DNA from: Thermoleophilia bacterium
Lineage (GTDB): Bacteria; Actinomycetota; Thermoleophilia; Gaiellales; Gaiellaceae
Length of the DNA: 5,562 bases
Assembly: GCA_013362295.1 (NCBI GenBank)
Contig: JABFWJ010000339.1
Span: 1-5,562 of the forward strand
Reading direction: 5' to 3'
The notes below the pieces were generated by a model. It ran no database searches, was not told where the DNA came from, and saw only the letters and a list, made by a program, of their open reading frames with translations. Each line of letters starts with the position of its first letter. Positions within the stretch are counted from its first letter, which is position 1. Below are positions 1 to 5,562 of this stretch, piece by piece. The translations under genes and the position numbers were made by a program.

Positions 1-1192
1 GCAGCTCGTCGACGTCCGCGTCGATCTCGATGCCGGGACGGGTTTCGACGAGCTGAGGCGTCTTCAGGCCGGTCCCGGTCACGAGCTCGACGACGCGGTC
101 GGTCGCTCCGATCTCGCCCGCTGCGGCGGCGGCACGCAGCGCGCCGACGGTGACGCCGGCGGCCGTCTCGCCGAAGACGCCGCTCGTACCGGCGAGCAGC
201 GACATGTTCGGGCCGACGTCCTCCTCCGGCACGGCGTAGATCGCGCCCTGCGACGCGCGCGCGGTCGCGATTGCCAGGTCGCCGTCCGCCGGCGCCCCGA
301 TCGCGAGCGACTTGGCGACCGTCTCCGGGCGCACCGGCGACACTGGGCGCTCGTCGGCGAAGGCCGTCGCGACGGGAGAGCAGCCCTGCGCCTGGCCGCC
401 GTAGATGCGCGGCGGCTCGCCTTCGACAAGCCCGAGCCGCCGAAACTGCTCGAAGCCCTGCCAGATCTTCGTGAAGAGCGAGCCGGATGCGACCGGCGCG
501 ATCACCGCGTCGGGCAGCTCCCAGCCCAGCTGCTCGGCGATCTCGAATGCGAGCGTCTTCGATCCCTCCGCGTAGTACGCGCGCAGGTTCACGTTGACGA
601 ACGCCCAGTCGAGCTCACCCGCCAGCTCGATCACGAGCCGCGAGCAGTCGTCGTAGCTGCCGCGCACCGCGTACATCTCGCCGCCGTAGACCGCCGTCGC
701 GAGCAGCTTCTCGGGCTCCACGGTGTGCGGATAGAGGACGACCGAGCGCATGCCGCCGGCCGCGGCCCGCGCGGCAACGGCGTTGCCGAGGTTGCCCGTC
801 GACGCGCACGCGAGCGTATCCGCGCCGAGCTCCGCTGCCTTCGCAGCGGCGACCCCTACGACCCGGTCCTTGAACGAATGCGTCGGATTCGTATGGTCGA
901 GCTTCAGCAGCACCTCGCCGACACCGATCGCGCTCGCGAGACGCGGCGCGCTGACGAGCGGCGTCCACCCCGGCCCACCGGCCGCGTCGGCCGGCGCGCT
1001 CGTCGGAAGCAGCGCCTCGTACCGCCACAGCGAGCGCGGGCCGGCGGCGATCCGCTCGCGCGTCGCGACGCGGGCCACTGCGTCCCAGTCGTACACGGGC
1101 TCGAGCGGTCCGAAGCAGCGGACGCAGGTCCCGGTCGCAACCGCGGGATACTCCGCCTCACAGACTCGGCACCTCAGGGTCTCAACGGCCAT
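1..1192 (-). CDS. thrC: Threonine synthase with N-terminal zinc ribbon (3' end off window)
   Basis: A PLP enzyme (fold type II) that converts O-phospho-L-homoserine to L-threonine and phosphate in the cytoplasm. The visible 397 residues run without a stop to the left edge. The N-terminus has a Cys4 zinc-ribbon pattern, C8-x2-C11 and C23-x2-C26, followed by an 'EPVYDWDAV' linker typical of the long actinobacterial and archaeal ThrC form. The cofactor lysine is K108 in NPTHSFKDR. An STGNLGN loop lies at 131-137, a Ser/Gly phosphate-binding loop (VASGSL) at 234-239, SKTLAFE at 211-217, AKSLAIG at 293-299, GETAAG at 341-346 and the C-terminal TGTGLKT at 372-378. By comparison with the family, only about 10 residues should be missing. 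The ATG start is chosen because the zinc ribbon begins at once and AGGAG lies 5 nt upstream. The gene is transcribed away from the aminotransferase. The stretch VGPNMSLLAGTSG (326-338) looks atypical for the family from memory. Another phosphohomoserine-type lyase is possible but less likely. Confidence 0.93.
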   Translation of the reverse strand, partial: MAVETLRCRVCEAEYPAVATGTCVRCFGPLEPVYDWDAVARVATRERIAAGPRSLWRYEALLPTSAPADAAGGPGWTPLVSAPRLASAIGVGEVLLKLDHTNPTHSFKDRVVGVAAAKAAELGADTLACASTGNLGNAVAARAAAGGMRSVVLYPHTVEPEKLLATAVYGGEMYAVRGSYDDCSRLVIELAGELDWAFVNVNLRAYYAEGSKTLAFEIAEQLGWELPDAVIAPVASGSLFTKIWQGFEQFRRLGLVEGEPPRIYGGQAQGCSPVATAFADERPVSPVRPETVAKSLAIGAPADGDLAIATARASQGAIYAVPEEDVGPNMSLLAGTSGVFGETAAGVTVGALRAAAAAGEIGATDRVVELVTGTGLKTPQLVETRPGIEIDADVDEL

Positions 1193-1197
1193 TGCAG

Positions 1198-1203
1198 CTC
1201 CTA
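1198..1203 (-). promoter_or_regulatory. Shine-Dalgarno of the left threonine synthase
   Basis: On the minus strand TAGGAG ends 5 nt before the ATG at 1192-1190. This is good spacing for ribosome binding and fixes the start of the left thrC. Its last bases coincide with the plus-strand TACAAT box, so one short stretch serves both genes. Confidence 0.75.
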
Positions 1204-1207
1204 CAAT
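1202..1207 (+). promoter_or_regulatory. Putative -10 box of the aminotransferase gene
   Basis: TACAAT matches the sigma-70/SigA -10 consensus TATAAT at five of six positions and sits in a short AT-rich island within very GC-rich DNA. The hexamer ends 10 nt before the ATG at 1218, so initiation 6-7 nt downstream would leave a leader of only about 4 nt. No Shine-Dalgarno precedes that ATG, which agrees with a leaderless or near-leaderless mRNA, common in Actinobacteria. The hexamer at 17-bp spacing (1179-1184, GTCTCA) is a weak -35 match. This is a prediction from sequence only. Confidence 0.5.
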
Positions 1208-1217
1208 ACTTTTGCAA

Positions 1218-2372
1218 ATGAAGTTTTGCCGAATCGACGACCTGCCCCCGTACGTCTTCGCGACCGTCGACCAGCTGAAGCGGGAGCTCCGGCGCGAGGG
1301 CCGGGACGTGATCGACCTCGGTTTCGGCAACCCGGACATCCCCTCGCCCGCGGTGGCCGTCGAGAAGCTGCGCGAGGCCGCGCTGAACCCGCGGAACCAC
1401 CGCTACTCCGTGAGCCGCGGGATCGAGCAGCTGCGCCGGGCCGTCGCCGAGCGCTACGAACGGAGCTTCGGCGTCGTGCTCGACCCGGAGACGCAGGTCG
1501 CGAGCACGATCGGCGCCAAGGAGGGGCTGGCGCACCTGATGTGGGTGCTCGTCGAGGGCGGCGACACGGTGGTCGTCCCGACGCCCGCGTATCCGATCCA
1601 TCGCGTCGCGCCGCGGCTCGCCGGCGCGACCGTCGTCTCGCCGGCCGCCGAGGGCGGAGTCGACGCGATCGCCGAGGCGGTACGCACGGCGCGGCCGAAG
1701 GTCGTGCTCGTCTCGTACCCGCACAACCCGACGACCGCAGTCGCCACGGCCGCCGGCATGCAGCGGCTCGTCGATCTCGCGCGCGAGCACGACTTCCTGC
1801 TCGTGCACGACTTCGCCTACGCCGACGTCGCTTTCGACGGCCACCGGCCGCCGTCCCTGCTGGCGGCGGACGGCGCCGGCGAGTGCGCGATCGAGCTCTA
1901 CAGCCTCACGAAGTCCTTCTCGATGGCCGGCTGGCGCGTCGGCTTCGTGCTCGGGCGAGCGGATGTCGTCGGCGCGCTCGCGAAGCTCAAGTCCTACCTC
2001 GACTACGGGACGTTCCAGCCGATCCAGATCGCGTCGACGGTCACGCTCCGCGAGGCCCACGACTACCCCTCCGAGGTGTGCGAGATCTATCGCAGCCGCC
2101 GCGATGCGCTGATCAGCGGGCTGGCGCGCGCCGGCTGGCCCGTCGAGCCGCCGCGCGGAACGATGTTCGTGTGGGCGCCGCTCCCCGAGCGGTTTCGCGC
2201 GCTCGGCTCGCTGGAGCTCGCGCTGCGACTCGCGCGCGAGGCGGGCGTCGCCGTGAGCCCCGGGATCGGGTTCGGGGAAGGGGGCGACGGCCACGTGCGC
2301 TTCGCGCTCGTGGAGAACGAGCAGCGCATCGGCCAGGCGACGCGCGCGATCAGGAAGCTGCTGGCGCACTAG
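1218..2372 (+). CDS. AlaC-like class I/II aminotransferase (probable alanine transaminase)
   Basis: A cytoplasmic PLP-dependent aminotransferase, fold type I, of 384 aa. It closely resembles E. coli AlaC (glutamate-pyruvate transaminase) along its whole length. Shared landmarks are RIDDLPPYVF (5-14), GNPD (37-40), YSVSRGI (63-69), IGAKEGLAHLM (98-108), NP at 170-171, VHDFAYAD (196-203), the PLP lysine K232 in LTKSFSMAGWR, KSYLDYGTFQPIQ (258-270), SPGIGFG (347-353) and the substrate-carboxylate Arg R361 in HVRFAL. The reading frame is open upstream to 750, but homology starts at the ATG at 1218, and anything earlier would overlap the divergent thrC. The start has no Shine-Dalgarno. The stop TAG overlaps the ilvD stop. 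Relatives are often labelled LL-diaminopimelate aminotransferase. The AlaC-type motifs favour alanine/pyruvate transamination, but the true substrate could be another keto acid of the threonine/isoleucine pathway. Confidence 0.9.
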   Translation: MKFCRIDDLPPYVFATVDQLKRELRREGRDVIDLGFGNPDIPSPAVAVEKLREAALNPRNHRYSVSRGIEQLRRAVAERYERSFGVVLDPETQVASTIGAKEGLAHLMWVLVEGGDTVVVPTPAYPIHRVAPRLAGATVVSPAAEGGVDAIAEAVRTARPKVVLVSYPHNPTTAVATAAGMQRLVDLAREHDFLLVHDFAYADVAFDGHRPPSLLAADGAGECAIELYSLTKSFSMAGWRVGFVLGRADVVGALAKLKSYLDYGTFQPIQIASTVTLREAHDYPSEVCEIYRSRRDALISGLARAGWPVEPPRGTMFVWAPLPERFRALGSLELALRLAREAGVAVSPGIGFGEGGDGHVRFALVENEQRIGQATRAIRKLLAH

Positions 2373-4054
2373 GTCACCGCCCCCTCGGACGCCGAGCCGA
2401 CCGCCGCCGCGTACTTCGAGAAGACGCCCGACGCATAGCGCGGCTCGGGCTGCGTCCAGTCCGCGGCGCGGCGCGCGAGCTCGTCCTCGGCCAGTTCCAC
2501 GTTCAGCTGTCTGTTCTCGACGTCGACGACGACGAGGTCGCCGTCGCGCACGTGCGCGATCGGGCCGCCGCGGAACGCCTCGGGCGCGACGTGCCCGACC
2601 ATCAGGCCGTGCGTCGCGCCGCTGAAGCGGCCGTCGGTGATCAGCGCGACCTCGTCGCCGAGCCCTTCGCCGACGAGGGACGCGGTCACGTGCAGCATCT
2701 CGCGCATGCCGGGGCCGCCGGCGGGCCCCTCGTAGCGGATCACGACCACGTCGCCGGGCTGGATCGCGCGCGCCTTGACGGCGGCGAAGCACGCTTCCTC
2801 GCTGTCGAAGACGCGCGCCGGGCCGCGGTGGTAGAGGCGCTCGTGGCCCGCGAGCTTCACGACGCAGCCGTCCGGGGCGAGGTTGCCGCGCAGGATCGCG
2901 AGGCCGCCGTGCGGCTTCAACGGCGCGTCCCAGGAGACGACGACGTCCTGGCCCGGACGCTCGTGCGCAGCCTCCGCGACCTGACGCAGCGAGCGGCCGT
3001 CGACACCGATCGCATCCTCGTTGACGACTCCTGCACGCACGAGCTCCCGCGCGACGAGCGCGACACCGCCTGCCCGGAAGAGATCGGTCGCGACGTAACG
3101 GCCGCCGGGCTTGATGTCGGCGACGATCGGCGTACGTGCCGAGATCGTGTCGAAGTCGTCGATCGAGAGCTCGACGCCGACCTCCTGCGCAATCGCGAGC
3201 AGGTGCAGCACGCCGTTCGTCGAGCCGCCGGTGGCGGCGATCGCGGTGATCGCGTTCTCGAAGGCCGCACGCGTCAACACGTGCGAGGGACGCGTGTCCG
3301 ACTCGACGAGGCGCATCGCCAGCTCGCCGGCCCGCACCGCGGCTTCCGGCTTGCCCGGATGGGTCGCCGGCACCTCGTTCAGCCCGGGCGCGCTGACGCC
3401 GAGGAAGTCGAGCGCCGTCGCCATCGTGTTCGCGGTGAAGTGACCGCCGCAGGCGCCCGCGCCGGGGCACGCGACGCTTTCGAGCGCATGCACCTCGGCG
3501 TCCGTCATCGAGCCCGCGGCGTGCGCGCCGACGGCCTCGAACACATCCTGGATCGTCACGTCCTTGCCCCGGTAGCGCCCGGCAGCGATCGAGCCGCCGT
3601 AGAGCACGAGCCCCGGTAAGTCGAGACGCGCGAGCGCCATCACCGCGGCCGGGATCGTCTTGTCGCAGCCGACGATGCACACGAGCCCGTCGAAGAGGTG
3701 GCCGCGCGCGACGAGCTCGATCGAGTCGGCGATCACCTCGCGCGAGACGAGCGACGCGCGCATTCCGGTGGTGCCCATCGTCACGCCGTCCGAGACGGCG
3801 ATCGTGTTGAACTCGAGCGGCGTCCCTCCGGCGCGGCGAATCCCCTGCTTCACGTAGCCCGCGAGCAGCCGGTGGTTGAGGTTGCACGGCATCGTCTCGA
3901 TCCACGTCGTCGCGACGCCGATCAGCGGCCGCGCGAGGTCGGCGTCGGTGAAGCCGACGCCTTTCAGCATCGCGCGCGCCGGCGCACGATCGACGCCGTC
4001 GGTCAGCGCCGCGCTCTGACGCTTCGCGGGATGCGTCGGTCCGTAGGCGGTCAT
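2369..4054 (-). CDS. ilvD: Dihydroxy-acid dehydratase
   Basis: IlvD (561 aa, normal length for the ~560-residue form) dehydrates 2,3-dihydroxy-isovalerate and 2,3-dihydroxy-3-methylvalerate to the keto acids that become valine and isoleucine. It is an iron-sulfur enzyme that also binds Mg2+. Visible family motifs are TMPCN (C57), VGCDKT (C130, with K132 as the expected carbamylated Mg ligand), CPGAGACGG (C196, C202), ATGGSTN (274-280), PHGGLAILRGN (381-391), YEGPAGGPGM (441-450) and TDGRFSGATHG (473-483), where S478 is the likely catalytic base. C57, C130 and C202 are the expected cluster ligands, and all three are present. The ATG overlaps the thrB stop as ATGA, with AAGGAG 10 nt upstream inside thrB, so it is last in a coupled thrC-thrB-ilvD unit. 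Its TAG shares CTAG with the convergent aminotransferase. A sugar-acid dehydratase (Edd/IlvD family) is a less likely alternative. Confidence 0.96.
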   Translation of the reverse strand: MTAYGPTHPAKRQSAALTDGVDRAPARAMLKGVGFTDADLARPLIGVATTWIETMPCNLNHRLLAGYVKQGIRRAGGTPLEFNTIAVSDGVTMGTTGMRASLVSREVIADSIELVARGHLFDGLVCIVGCDKTIPAAVMALARLDLPGLVLYGGSIAAGRYRGKDVTIQDVFEAVGAHAAGSMTDAEVHALESVACPGAGACGGHFTANTMATALDFLGVSAPGLNEVPATHPGKPEAAVRAGELAMRLVESDTRPSHVLTRAAFENAITAIAATGGSTNGVLHLLAIAQEVGVELSIDDFDTISARTPIVADIKPGGRYVATDLFRAGGVALVARELVRAGVVNEDAIGVDGRSLRQVAEAAHERPGQDVVVSWDAPLKPHGGLAILRGNLAPDGCVVKLAGHERLYHRGPARVFDSEEACFAAVKARAIQPGDVVVIRYEGPAGGPGMREMLHVTASLVGEGLGDEVALITDGRFSGATHGLMVGHVAPEAFRGGPIAHVRDGDLVVVDVENRQLNVELAEDELARRAADWTQPEPRYASGVFSKYAAAVGSASEGAVT

Positions 4055-4914
4055 ACGGCGTGGGCTCCTTCCCGGGCCACCCGAAGCGGGAGCACCGTCG
4101 TATCGTCGGGGAGAGATGCCTCGAGCTCGCGCGCGACGTCGCCGGCACGGTCAGCCTCGGCCCAGACCACGACCGAAGGCCCGGAGCCCGAGAGCGTCAC
4201 ACCGACGGTTCCGTCGGGCGCACCCGCGCGCAGCGTCCGCAGGAGCGGCGCATCGGCGGCGCGGTACTGCTCGTGCAGCCGGTCGTCGAAGGCGTCGCGC
4301 AGCAGGCGCGCGTCGTGGCCGGCGATCGCCGCGCCGAGCAGTGCCGCCGAGGCCGCGTTGTGCGCCGCGTCGGCATGCGTGACTGTCGCAGGAAGGGCGC
4401 CGCGTGACTGTCCGGTGTTCGTGCGCGTCGCCGGCACGGCGAGGATCGCCGCCACCGGCATGTCGGAGGCGATGCGCGCGGCGTGGATCGACCCGTTGCG
4501 CTTCATCGCGAAGCAAACGCCGCCGTAGAGCGCTGCGGCGAGATTGTCGGCGTGGCCCTCGATCGGCACGCCGGCCTGCAACAGGTCTCCGGGCGCACCC
4601 GGCCGCCCCGCCACCGCGGCGCCCGCGACGAGCCCCATGGCGATCGCGGCCGCGCTCGAGCCGAGCCCGCGCTCGAGCGGCACGCGGTTGACGAAGCTGA
4701 ACCGGTAGCCCCCGGGCGGCGCGAAGAGCGCGAAGGCACGCAGCGTCAGGTGCGAGGCGTCGCGCGGCAGCTCGTCAGACCCCTCCCCCTCGATCTCCAC
4801 TCCCGTTCCTTCCTCGACGGTCACCTCGTTCCAGAGCTCGAGCGCGGCCGCGGCCGTGTCGAACCCCGGACCGAGGTTGGCCGTCGAGGCGGGTGCGACC
4901 ACCCGGACCGTCAA
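4051..4914 (-). CDS. thrB: Homoserine kinase (GHMP family), TTG start
   Basis: ThrB uses ATP to phosphorylate L-homoserine to O-phospho-L-homoserine, the substrate of threonine synthase. The protein is 287 aa, slightly short of the roughly 300-310 aa usual for the family. It has all three GHMP-kinase motifs: PASTANLGPGFD (8-19), the ATP-binding loop LERGLGSSAAAI (80-91) and SGSGPS (242-247). Also visible are EGHADN (119-124) and SRGALP (170-175), whose R171 corresponds to the active-site arginine region of E. coli ThrB. The start is TTG at 4914-4912, overlapping the thrC TGA as TTGA. It is preceded by GGAGGT with 6 nt spacing, and the homology begins at once (TVRVVAPAS), so the rare start codon is well supported. 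The stop TGA overlaps the ilvD ATG. The gene lies between thrC and ilvD in a tightly coupled operon. Confidence 0.95.
   Translation of the reverse strand: MTVRVVAPASTANLGPGFDTAAAALELWNEVTVEEGTGVEIEGEGSDELPRDASHLTLRAFALFAPPGGYRFSFVNRVPLERGLGSSAAAIAMGLVAGAAVAGRPGAPGDLLQAGVPIEGHADNLAAALYGGVCFAMKRNGSIHAARIASDMPVAAILAVPATRTNTGQSRGALPATVTHADAAHNAASAALLGAAIAGHDARLLRDAFDDRLHEQYRAADAPLLRTLRAGAPDGTVGVTLSGSGPSVVVWAEADRAGDVARELEASLPDDTTVLPLRVAREGAHAV
4065..4073 (-). promoter_or_regulatory. Shine-Dalgarno of ilvD inside thrB
   Basis: The minus strand reads GGGAAGGAG within the last codons of thrB, ending 10 nt before the ilvD ATG at 4054. It supports that start and allows both re-initiation after the thrB stop and independent ribosome loading. 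Confidence 0.75.
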
Positions 4915-5562
4915 GTCAAGACCTCCAGCACCGCGTCGAGCGTCGGCTCCACGACCGCCTCGACGGGCGACGCCACGGCGTCGACGTCCTTGAGCCCGTG
5001 GCCGGTCAGGATGGCAACCGCCACCTTCCCACTTAGTGTTGACTCATCACAAAGTTCGAGCGCGGCGAGCCCCGCCGCGCTCGCGGGCTCGCAGAATGCG
5101 CCTTCTTCGCGCGCGAGGCGCTCCCAGGCGGAACGGAGCTGGTCCTCGCTCAGGCTCACCACCTCGACCCGCCCGGCCGCGACGAGTTCTGCGACGTGCT
5201 CGGCGTGGACCGGGGTGCCGATTCTGATCGCCGAGGCCCACGTGTTCGGACGGTCGGCGGCCTCGCCGACGACGAGCCGGGGCGAGGCGCCCGCCTCGGC
5301 GAAGCCGCGGGCGACGGCCGTGACGTTGCCGCCGCCGCCGAACGGCAACGCGACGACGTCGGGTGCGCCGCCGAGCTGGTCGATCAGCTCGAACGACACG
5401 CACTTCTGGCCCTCGATCCTGTTCGGGTTGAGCGAGTTGACGACCACGTAGCCATCGCGTTCGCCGAGCTCGCGGCAGAGGCGCAGCGCGTCGTCGAATG
5501 TTCCGCGTACCTCGAGCACCCGCGCCCCGACGGCACGCACCTGGGCGCGCTTCGGCCCGGCC
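4911..5562 (-). CDS. thrC: Second threonine synthase, C-terminal part (5' end off window)
   Basis: The last 216 residues of a fold type II PLP enzyme that reads as threonine synthase; the frame stays open to the right edge, so the N-terminus and catalytic lysine lie outside. In visible numbering, NSLNPNRIEGQK at 42-53 is a classic ThrC signature. The cofactor phosphate loop is GGGGN at 75-79, followed by ASAIRIG (109-115), EEGAFCEPASAAG (152-164), TGHGLKD (186-192) and a family-typical C-terminal tail ending VEPTLDAVLEVLT. It differs clearly from the left threonine synthase: it lacks that protein's VASGSL loop and AKSLAIG segment, and the region between GGGGN and ASAIRIG is shorter than in mycobacterial-type ThrC. 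Its TGA overlaps the thrB TTG, so it is translationally linked to homoserine kinase and is the likely main threonine synthase. The first in-frame ATG/GTG-like codon visible (5540) is internal, not the real start. Confidence 0.9.
   Translation of the reverse strand, partial: AGPKRAQVRAVGARVLEVRGTFDDALRLCRELGERDGYVVVNSLNPNRIEGQKCVSFELIDQLGGAPDVVALPFGGGGNVTAVARGFAEAGASPRLVVGEAADRPNTWASAIRIGTPVHAEHVAELVAAGRVEVVSLSEDQLRSAWERLAREEGAFCEPASAAGLAALELCDESTLSGKVAVAILTGHGLKDVDAVASPVEAVVEPTLDAVLEVLT
4921..4926 (-). promoter_or_regulatory. Shine-Dalgarno deciding the thrB TTG start
   Basis: GGAGGT on the minus strand lies within the final codons of the right thrC, 6 nt before the TTG at 4914. It is the main reason to accept the non-ATG start rather than an internal GTG a few codons later. 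Confidence 0.75.

Larger units (their letters stand above)
1193..1217. other. 25-bp divergent intergenic region
   Basis: This is the only non-coding stretch in the window. It separates the divergent threonine synthase and aminotransferase start codons. It is markedly AT-richer than its surroundings. The short motifs at the two ends, CATTGCA (with the thrC start) and TGCAAATG (with the aminotransferase start), form an imperfect dyad that includes both start codons. There is no room for two separate promoters, so the thrC promoter must lie at least partly inside the 5' end of the aminotransferase gene. Confidence 0.7.

Noticed and set aside
79..1028. Short minus- and plus-strand open frames within the left thrC
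   Set aside because: These are Arg/Ser/Pro-rich shadows. The true thrC frame runs uninterrupted from 1192 to the left edge.
1203..1208. TATTGT on the minus strand as a -10 box for the left thrC
   Set aside because: Transcription would begin about 7 nt downstream, leaving the Shine-Dalgarno out of the mRNA. It matches the consensus at only four of six positions.
750..1217. A possible N-terminal extension of the aminotransferase, since its frame is open back to 750
   Set aside because: Similarity to AlaC starts at the ATG at 1218, and the extension would lie entirely antisense to the thrC N-terminus with low-complexity sequence.
725..3619. A 964-codon open frame on the plus strand antisense to ilvD and overlapping thrC and the aminotransferase
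   Set aside because: Its product is Arg/Ala/Gly/Asp-rich low-complexity sequence with no recognisable motif. It overlaps three well-supported genes in other frames and is a product of the high GC content.
1182..4148. A 988-codon open frame on the minus strand, out of frame with ilvD and running through the aminotransferase
   Set aside because: The translation is Arg-rich shadow sequence. ilvD in the neighbouring frame carries all family motifs.
4483..5451. A 322-codon plus-strand open frame, partly Ser/Thr-rich, antisense to thrB and the right thrC
   Set aside because: It has no start signal or motif, and the minus-strand genes explain the region completely.
1..5562. Mobile elements, CRISPR arrays, tRNA/rRNA genes, riboswitches or an attenuator leader peptide
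   Set aside because: No direct or inverted repeats, clover-leaf sequences, integrase or transposase motifs were seen. There is almost no non-coding DNA to hold a leader or riboswitch.

Overview
The window is GC-rich bacterial chromosomal DNA, almost entirely coding, with a strong G/C bias at third codon positions. It carries amino-acid biosynthesis genes. The style of the proteins suggests a high-GC actinobacterium, possibly a deep-branching Thermoleophilia-type lineage. The pointers are an actinobacterial-type zinc-ribbon threonine synthase, a compact second threonine synthase, 4-bp gene overlaps and a probable leaderless promoter. This placement is an inference from protein style, not a database result.

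Layout, left to right. (1) The minus-strand gene at 1-1192 is a threonine synthase with an N-terminal Cys4 zinc ribbon. Its last few residues lie off the left edge. (2) A 25-bp divergent intergenic region (1193-1217) is the only non-coding DNA in the window. It holds the thrC Shine-Dalgarno and a plus-strand TACAAT box. (3) The plus-strand gene at 1218-2372 is an AlaC-like class I/II aminotransferase. (4) A minus-strand operon reads from right to left: a second, distinct threonine synthase (4911-5562, 5' end off the right edge), homoserine kinase thrB (4051-4914, TTG start) and dihydroxy-acid dehydratase ilvD (2369-4054). Each operon gene overlaps the next by 4 bp. ilvD and the aminotransferase converge and share a single CTAG as both stop codons.

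How the genes fit together: ThrB phosphorylates homoserine and ThrC converts O-phosphohomoserine to threonine. Threonine is the usual precursor of isoleucine, and IlvD makes the last keto-acid intermediates of isoleucine and valine. The AlaC-like transaminase uses pyruvate/alanine and glutamate chemistry, which sits next to the branched-chain pathway. Homoserine dehydrogenase would be expected just beyond the right edge, but it is not visible.

I see no mobile element, CRISPR array, RNA gene, phage or defence gene, and nothing that looks like a novel system. The points worth a second look are the two unlike threonine synthases within 5.6 kb, the very tight divergent and convergent junctions, and the attachment of ilvD to the thr operon.
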